Shown piece by piece: positions 57,589-64,000 of a DNA stretch of 64,000 bases (its first letter is position 1; each line of letters opens with the position of its first letter). A program made the position numbers and the translations under genes. The notes under the pieces are model-generated. The model had not been told where the DNA came from, made no database searches, and worked only from the letters and a program-made list of their open reading frames with translations. Origin of the DNA: Gnetum montanum (taxonomy: Eukaryota > Streptophyta > Gnetopsida > Gnetales > Gnetaceae); the NCBI GenBank assembly GCA_015680685.1, contig MNCI01017906.1, positions 233,162 through 297,161 on the forward strand. The letters run 5' to 3'.

Positions 57589-57896
57589 CAATGAGTGATA
57601 CACCAAAGCCCCTACTGGAAATTGCTATTGCAACAACCCAGAAATATAAATTGATAATCATGAATGCAGAAAAGAAAATGAAGTAATCTTCAGAATATGG
57701 AAGGATGTCAATCAAACAGAGGCAAAAAGGATGGAGAACAAGCTTGCTGTTTCTTGTGGCTATTTATATAAGAAGCCTCAAACCAGCCAAGTCTGTGAGT
57801 CTATAAGCATGGTGGAGCTCAAGTGCAGAAACTAATCAGTTTTCAAGATTTTAAAAATGAACTTGGCGATGCTTATGCTAATTGAAACTGAAACTG
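57589..57896. other. Unassigned intron sequence
   Basis: This is AT-rich sequence between the duplication end and the LTR element. No feature was recognised. Confidence 0.4.
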
Positions 57897-57901
57897 AACT
57901 G
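57897..57901. other. Left target duplication of element G
   Basis: AACTG is found here and at 61735-61739. Confidence 0.85.
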
Positions 57902-58909
57902 TAGTGTAGGGACACCTGTTCCAATCCCCTTGTTCTACCCTACATTCTATGTGTCTTTTTGAGTTGATTTTGTTGGGGATGATTCTTGGATGTTTTGGCA
58001 TGTTTTGGGGTGTTTTTGGCTCATTTTGATGAGTTTAAGGGGTTCCCAGGTCTATGGGGACTGTTTGGGAGGCATCTAGAGGCTTCCGGCATCAGAACAA
58101 GCATGTTTATTTTTGGCACCTTCAGGATAGACGTCTCCCCAAAAAGATAGATGTCTTTCTAGACACGTCTCCCTTGAAGTAAAGACGCCTACCAAAAACA
58201 GTAGGCATCTCTCCCAAGAGCAGGGCTTTCACAAGAGACATCTACATGAAGCCAGAGATGACCCGGACGCATGGGGAAGCTTCCAAAAATGCCCGTTCCA
58301 ATTCAGGAAACAGCCAAAGCAAGATGGAAACAACCGGGGAGAAGGTGAGAAGACTTGGGAAACATCTAAACAACCTCAAGTTGAGTTGAGGAAAGGTTTT
58401 TAGGGTTTTTACCTTTCGGTCTCTTATAAATATTGATGTAATTCACCATTGTTAGTGCCGCAATGCCAAGGGCCGAAGTGCAAACACTGAAGGCCAAACA
58501 TCTCGATAGAGGGCAAAAGAGAGAGCTCTTGAGGGAAGAAATCTTGCACAAGAAGAGAGCTTGTGCAAGGGAGGAGAGCTTGTGCAAGGAAGTTGAGTGA
58601 AAGGCAAGGGAGAGCACTTGAGAGAGGTTAAGAGAATCTCTTATAAGTATCTGGTCTTGAGCTTGGGCTCCATTGTGAGCAATTGAGAATTGAAAGGGGG
58701 CAAGTGTTGCCTCTAAGATCCTTGAGAGAGTTGTTAGTTGAGCTTGGCTCCTCATCTTAGATGTATTTTCTATGTATTTTAAAAATTATCTTAATATAAG
58801 GGAGATTTTCTCCATTTTATTGTGTTATTCTTATTTTCTAAGCTAAATTTGCTTAGAAATTGTGGATTGGGTCCTATTATGGTATTTTGAGGTGCAACCC
58901 CCTGCACCA
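57902..58909 (+). repeat. 5' LTR of element G
   Basis: It is about 1008 bp. It contains a run of imperfect repeats of AGACATCTCCC / AGACGTCTCCC type at about 58120-58260 and TATAAATATTG at 58426. It ends CCCCCTGCACCA. Confidence 0.87.
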
Positions 58910-58912
58910 GAT

Positions 58913-58924
58913 TGGTATCAAAGC
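58913..58924 (+). other. Primer binding site of G
   Basis: TGGTATCAAAGC lies three bases after the LTR end and has one change from TGGTATCAGAGC, the initiator tRNA-Met complement. Confidence 0.8.
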
Positions 58925-58975
58925 AAGGTTTGCAGGTTTCCACACTTTTATGTTGAAGCTTGGTGTTTTCTTTGA

Positions 58976-60328
58976 ATGAAAGAAACATTGTTGTGGATAT
59001 TTTTGTATTTTCTTTTGGATATCATTCTTGTTGCTTTAGGTATGACCCCAAAGAAGAAGACATATCAAGAGCTTAGACAAGAGCTTCAAGAGTTTAAGGA
59101 CTCCTTTAAAGCTTTTGTGATTGAAATGCAAGAAGTGCTTCCCAAAGTAAAGGTCCACAGGCACCAAGATTTTGCAAAAACTTCAAAAAGGGATATGGAG
59201 AAATTCAAGACTAACATGGGAAATATTTTGAGGAGAATTGATAGAATATCTTCTAGCCATCAAGAAGGAAAGGAAGATGAAGGGTTCGATGAAGTAGAGA
59301 TCAATGTGAAAAAGAGTTCTCAAGTATCTCTTATTGAGCAAAGGAGTGCTCAATACTCAAGGGGTTCAAGGGAGGGAACCAAGAGCTTCATAAAAGGGGC
59401 CAAGAGATCTTCAAAAGCCAATATGGCGTATGCTGCTGATCAAGGAGAGTTCCTACCTCATGAGTCATGGGAAGTGAAGGATCTAAGCCAAGAGAGTGGC
59501 AAGGATCAAGGAACTTCTTCAAGAAGGATCAAGGGCAACACTAGAAGGTATGATACTCATTCTTTTTGCAATTGTTCCATACCTTGTGGCAAGGAAAAGG
59601 AGATTCTAAGTCATGTTGAGATTATCTCATGGGAGACAGGTGAGTCTTCTAGCCAAGGTATGTCGAAGAATAATTGCTTTAATGATGTTTTTAATAAATT
59701 TGATGTTAAAACTATGGAGGAGAGTTTACCTTTTGATTTGGTACCTCCAAAGTGGGATGAAGAGCTTGTTGATGATTCCTTTGAAGAGGAGAAGCCATTG
59801 GAGTTGGGAACTCGTATTTGGAATCTTGAACCTTCAAGCTTTGAGGAGATTAGGCAGCCACATGTTGAAGATCAAGTTGAACCAAAGGTGGATCGGAGAA
59901 GCCATCAAAAGGTAATAAATAGTGAGCTTGACCTTGTTGATGGTAGTAATGTCTCTCATGTTGAAGCTAGTGTGATGGATGCTAGTTTTTCTCTTCAACT
60001 TTGTAGTGGTTTGTTCAATGGTAATGATGAGCATCATGATCGTTGTGGTGATTGTGATGGAATTGAGAGTCATGTTGTAACTTTTGATGCCATTGTTAGT
60101 GAGAGGAAGACTAATAATGGTAATTTGTTTGATGATTATGGCTATTGGAATAGTCATTGTGAGAAGGTCATTATTGATGTGAGTGAAGACATTGATAATG
60201 ATATGATTTTCCTAAATTTGGAGATGCTTGCTATTGATTATAGCAATGATAAATTTGTGAAGTGTGTTGATGGATTGGATTGTCTTGGCTGTAAAATGGA
60301 AGTGCAGCATGAAGAATCTACATGCTAG
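58976..60328 (+). CDS. Element G ORF, 450 codons, family not recognised
   Basis: It is intact from ATG 58976; a second possible start is ATG 59042 (MTPKKKTYQELRQELQEF), which would remove a hydrophobic N-terminal stretch of about 22 residues and agrees better with a gag-like protein. From the second start, an amphipathic, Glu/Lys-rich coiled-coil-like segment spans about residues 25-110. A Ser/Lys/Arg-rich region follows (GSREGTKSFIKGAKRSSKAN), then an acidic stretch (PPKWDEELVDDSFEEEKPLE) and a very acidic, Asn/Asp-rich C-half with scattered cysteines (CGDCDG, CLGCKM). No CCHC knuckle, protease or RT motif is present. It may be a highly diverged gag. Its open frame inside a repeat suggests recent mobility or coding constraint. 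Confidence 0.7.
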   Translation: MKETLLWIFLYFLLDIILVALGMTPKKKTYQELRQELQEFKDSFKAFVIEMQEVLPKVKVHRHQDFAKTSKRDMEKFKTNMGNILRRIDRISSSHQEGKEDEGFDEVEINVKKSSQVSLIEQRSAQYSRGSREGTKSFIKGAKRSSKANMAYAADQGEFLPHESWEVKDLSQESGKDQGTSSRRIKGNTRRYDTHSFCNCSIPCGKEKEILSHVEIISWETGESSSQGMSKNNCFNDVFNKFDVKTMEESLPFDLVPPKWDEELVDDSFEEEKPLELGTRIWNLEPSSFEEIRQPHVEDQVEPKVDRRSHQKVINSELDLVDGSNVSHVEASVMDASFSLQLCSGLFNGNDEHHDRCGDCDGIESHVVTFDAIVSERKTNNGNLFDDYGYWNSHCEKVIIDVSEDIDNDMIFLNLEMLAIDYSNDKFVKCVDGLDCLGCKMEVQHEESTC

Positions 60329-60329
60329 T

Positions 60330-60715
60330 GATGAAAGGAAGCTAAGTGGTAGTCTTCCAAACACCAAGAAGAAGAAGGTGAAGAAGAGTAAAAAGAAAAG
60401 AAGAAAGGATGTTGAATTAAGAAAGCATAATATTTTTTTTCTTTTTCTTATTCTTTATTGGTTGCAGGTTTATGTCATCATGGGGATGCAAGGGAAGCAT
60501 TCCAAGGAGAAAATCAGATGAAGGAAGCATGGTGGGGCATGAGGACAAGCCCCCATGAATAAGGGAAGCTCAAAACCAAAACCTCCAATGATATTTATTC
60601 CCATGTTTGTAATGCATTGAGTCATGATTATTGTGATGGCCTTGAGTCATGGGGGCATGGTGCCTTCTAGCTTGTGAAAGGTCATGAAGGATGACATTTT
60701 TAAGGGTGGGAGAGC
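60330..60715 (+). other. Element G 3' interior
   Basis: It holds a Lys-coding AAGAAG tract (about 60365-60410), a GAGTCATGGGGGCATGG motif near 60643 resembling the PPT-like motif of C and D, and the PPT at the end. Confidence 0.55.
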
Positions 60716-61734
60716 TGGTGTAGGGACACCTCTTCCGATCCCTTTATTCTACCCTACATTCTATGTGTCTTTTTGAGTTGATTTTGTTGGGGATGATTCT
60801 TGGATGTTTTGGCATATTTCAGGGTGTTTTGGCTCATTTTGATAAGTTTAGGGGGTTCCATGGTCTATGGAGATTGTTTGGGAGGCATTCGGAGGCTTCC
60901 GGCATCAAAACAAGCATCTTTATTTTTGGCACCTTTAGGATAGACATCTCCCCAAAAAGATAGACATCTTTCCAGAGACATCTCCCTTGAAGTAAAGATG
61001 TTTCAAGTCCATAGAAGACATCTACCAAAAATAGTAGACATCTCTCCTGAGAGCAAGGCTTTCACAGGAGACGTCTACATGAAGCTAGAGATGACCTAGA
61101 CGCATGGGGAAACTTCCGAAAACGCCCGTTCCAATTCAGGAAATAGCCAAAGCAAGATGGAACAAGTTGGGGAGAAGGTGAGAAGACTTGGAAAACATTT
61201 AAAGAACCTCAAGTTCAGTTGAGGAAAAGTTTCTAGGGTTTTTACTGTTCAGTTTCTTATAAATATTGATGTAATTCACCATTGTTAGTGCTGCAATGCC
61301 AAGGGCTGAAGTGCAAACACCAAAGGCCAAACAGCTCAATAGAGGGCAAGAGAGAGAGCTCTTGAGGGAAGAGAGCTTGCACAAGAAGAGAGCTTGTGCA
61401 AGGGAGGAGAGCTTGTGCAAGGAAGTTGAGTGAAAAGAAAGGGAGAGCACTTGAGAGAGGTTAGGAGAATCTCTTATAAGTGTCTTGTCTTGAGCTTGGG
61501 CTCCATTGTGAGTAATTGAGGATTGAAAGTGTGGCCTCTAAGATCCTTGGGAGAGTTGTGAGTTGAGCTTGGCTGCTCATCTTTGATGTATTTTCTATGT
61601 ATTTTGAAAATTATCTTAATATAAGGGAGATTTTCTCCATTTTATTGTGTCATTCTTATTTTCTATGCTAGATTTGCTTGGAAGTTGTGGATTGGGTCCT
61701 ATTGGGGTATTTTGAGGTGCAACCCCCTGCACCA
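60716..61734 (+). repeat. 3' LTR of element G
   Basis: It starts TGGTGTAGGGACACC and ends CCCCCTGCACCA, with AACTG following. Confidence 0.88.
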
Positions 61735-61739
61735 AACTG

Positions 61740-62378
61740 ATTTATTATGTCTATGTTAAGATGCTGCAGATCTGTTGAATATTGCTGTAAACAAAACAGT
61801 AGAAAAGGAAAACAATAAGCTAAACACTGGGATTTACATGGAAGACCTCAAAAAACTTTTTAGCAAGGGGAAAATAACAGGAAACTGGTGCAAAGCTGTT
61901 CTATTAAAGCAAATTCGGGCACAAACAGTCCTCAAGCACACAAGCATACAATCCCAGTCACCATAAACATTCTTTTATAACCTCTCATTATAATTTCTGC
62001 AACCCTCTTGAACATTCTACATTCTCTTTATAAGATTGTGTTCGAATCCAAAGTTTACAGTACCTAAAGTAGCTTTATAATATTACAAGGGATATAGCTT
62101 TTTAAACTACCATATATAAAAGGTATTTTATAAATTAAACTACAAATAAGATTTGTCTTCACTCTAATGCCAAAGAAACACCAAACAAACTAACTAAACT
62201 AAACAACAACAACAATAATAGTCAGGATAGGTTGCATGCTACTTTACCTAAAAAATGTTATCCTAAACCACCCTGAACAAATTATTGCTATCCAATTTCC
62301 AGATTTGTAAATCAAAAGAAAACACTTTATAAACATGTAACTGTTTAAAACAAAGTGCAACAGTAGTATACAACAAAC
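61740..62378 (-). other. Intron sequence, nothing recognised
   Basis: This is AT-rich intron of the F-box/LRR gene between element G and the unique exon. Confidence 0.5.
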
Positions 62379-62438
62379 CAAAGAAAGAGCTGCAACCAAT
62401 CTTTCACCAGCATTATTCCTTTCACGAAAATCAAGACT
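62379..62438 (-). CDS. F-box/LRR gene, unique upstream exon (exon 2)
   Basis: 60 bp, 20 codons: SLDFRERNNAGERLVAALSL. The acceptor is TGTGAAACAG and the donor is TTG then GTTTGT. This is the junction between F-box domain and LRRs in the family, and it joins in phase to either exon 3 (VRYKDIQ). It occurs once only, outside the duplicated block. Confidence 0.8.
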
Positions 62439-64000
62439 CTGTTTCACACAAGAATCAATTTACATTGATGTCACTTCCTAAAAGATTAACATGGTCAATA
62501 ATTTCAACATATCATATAGTGAAAATAGTTTGTTAACATGATGATTGATCCACAAAATGAAATATGCATAATATATTCATTGACATTCATCATAAGCAAG
62601 GTTGCAAGCCTTTTCTTTTCATTGTTTTTATGTGTTTCTTAGCTATCTTTTGAATCACACATATCAATGAAAGAGCAATACTATAAAGTGACACCTATAT
62701 TGCTGTGCACATTCTAACACCAGTGATCTAATTTCATATAAAATGACACAAGTAATGCAGAGATGTTTGACCTTTTTCTGAAGGATAAAATTTCTATTTC
62801 CCTTATAAAGCTAATTGATAGAAGAGTTTGCAGAGCTTCGGTGCTTGAAATTTGTTAGGTGAAAATCAACATATGCACAAATCTTCATTATTTTAGGCCC
62901 CAAAAGTACTAGGGTCAGATCAATTTGAGGCCAAACTAGTCTAAAGAATTATCATAGAGAATTAAAGTCTCAACAAATTTAACAGATTATCTATGAAGGG
63001 TGTTAGGAAAAAAAAATATGAACTAAAGCATGTGGATCAAATTGATTATCTCTAAATGCCAATATCTCAAATCTAAATTACAAAAATTTTGAAGGTTAGC
63101 AATACCAATTTAGAATGAATAAAACACATAATATCTAACAATACAAATGGAATATGCTGAGATATAATGTTGTTCTGTAAACTATCAATAGATATAGAAA
63201 ATCCAAAATAAGGAAGGTGAAATACTTTTAAAAGCTGGCCTTAGAGACCAAGTCAATAATAATATATGAAGAATTTCAAAAGCTTCAAGACCTCTGCACA
63301 TAATCAACTATTGTTAGGCATAAGAAATGCAAATGCTCGTGGAGACGTTAGGTATTACATAGGTATCACAAAAAAGATAGAATCCACAACTCTTTTATAA
63401 GGAGAGGTTTGGAAAGTCATCTCAGATAATTTGGTCATATGCAGCTTGCCAAAATTGAAGAATGTACCAGGTATGGAAATCAATGAAAATTTAATGTTAA
63501 TAAAAGTGAAAGGTGAAAAAAAATTCATATTATAATAATTCCCAATATCATGTAGTTGGGATAAGATTATAAGAATGCTAACGAGAGTTACAAAACTTAT
63601 ACAAAGCTTGGTACTACAACTATGAGTACTAAGAAAGTAACATTGAAAATTCGATGTAAGTTGTTGCATTCCTCATCTAAAACATTGGGAAATTTTACAA
63701 CTCTTCACACGGTAAACCTACAGAATTCATTGCCACGTGCATAAAAATAACCAAACCCAAAAGCATAAAGCCAAAGACCACATGACAAATGATCATTCCA
63801 ACGAAGAAGAAGAAAAACATTTAACCTATAGTAGATTAGCCACTCACTGATCCTGAACTACGAATCTCAGCATATGTCCTTTGATTCTAACTTATCGCCA
63901 GCACTCAAGCATAAACAACAGATATATATGTGTGAAAAATTTTGCATCCATTTTTGAGAAAACGAAAATCTAAAAACCAGACAATGGAGATTTGCTTTGC
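62439..64000 (-). other. Probable first intron or upstream sequence
   Basis: It is AT-rich and I see no F-box exon. The F-box exon should lie to the right of the window if the gene is complete. Confidence 0.35.

Larger units (their letters stand above)
57902..61734 (+). mobile_element. Element G: non-autonomous LTR element in an F-box/LRR intron
   Basis: The LTRs are 57902-58909 and 60716-61734, with TGGTG/CACCA ends (the left one mutated to TAGTG) and target duplication AACTG. The primer site TGGTATCAAAGC at 58913 is of the initiator tRNA-Met type. The PPT AAGGGTGGGAGAGC is at 60702-60715. The interior is only 1.8 kb, with one intact ORF and no RT, RNase H, integrase or recognisable protease. 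The LTRs are about 95% identical by eye. The element is plus-strand, antisense to the host gene. Confidence 0.88.
46769..62438 (-). pseudogene. F-box/LRR (RNI-like) gene, partial, with exons 3-6 duplicated
   Basis: Nine exons are visible on the minus strand: one unique exon at 62379-62438, then copy 2 exons 3-6 (56315 to 55398), then copy 1 exons 3-6 (47681 to 46769). The combined LRR sequence resembles the plant single-gene family typified by Arabidopsis At3g58530 (F-box adaptor of SCF ubiquitin ligases, RNI-like LRRs). The F-box exon would lie beyond the right end of the window, and the last LRR exons were not found to the left. Copy 2 exon 6 carries a stop. Splicing exon 2 to copy 1 exon 3 would still give an open frame; reading both copies in series would not. 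Whether the locus is active is undecided. Confidence 0.65.

Overview
This window looks like nuclear DNA from a large, repeat-rich plant genome. Low-copy genes have long introns, and most of the sequence is decayed LTR retrotransposon. Protein-level similarity (plant-type F-box/LRR exons, a plant MATE-like transporter, plant Athila-like Ty3/gypsy polyproteins, a plant receptor-kinase relic) supports a land plant. A gymnosperm or another large-genome lineage is plausible, but the sequence does not settle it. Five runs of N (1957, 36408-36851, 38654, 50508-51243, 57390) and an 80-base poly-C tract (1874-1953) show this is a draft assembly.

Positions 1-33450 are a nest of Ty3/gypsy elements. The host is element A on the minus strand (5' LTR 32600-33450; gag, protease, RT, RNase H and integrase relics running leftward to a PPT at 2057-2075 and a truncated 3' LTR ending at 2056). 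Three plus-strand elements of related families landed in it. B is 4774-13347, with 877-bp LTRs and target duplication CATAT. C is 13505-20369, with target duplication CATTT/CATTC. D is 21594-30951, whose right end was lost together with about 650 bp of A. Stitching A across these insertions restores a collinear gag-PR-RT-RH-IN order. D alone keeps all pol domains. C lacks RT, RNase H and integrase. B has gag, no pol, and instead a very long unrecognised ORF before its 3' LTR. C and D also share a 1.9-kb region downstream of pol with two short frame-conserved ORFs.

Positions 33451-37900 hold smaller relics: a LINE 3' end, a tRNA-derived SINE that appears to share its tail, an integrase fragment, a solo LTR with a perfect ACTAC duplication, and a Ty1/copia gag fragment.

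Positions 37900-42250 are the gene-like, GC-richer part. There is a two-exon MATE-like transporter gene (38922-40467) with a duplicated first segment and duplicated promoter upstream, a possible first exon of another gene near 41100-41570, and two more SINE candidates.

Positions 42403-57588 are a direct duplication of about 6.5 kb. Copy 1 is 42403-48882. Copy 2 is 49929-57588 and is interrupted by an LTR next to an assembly gap. Each copy carries exons 3-6 of an F-box/LRR gene on the minus strand and a decayed receptor-like kinase fragment on the plus strand. A single upstream exon of the same gene lies at 62379-62438. Copy 2 has a nonsense codon in exon 6; copy 1 is open. The intron between that exon and copy 2 holds an LTR element (57902-61734) with an intact 450-codon ORF and no recognisable pol.
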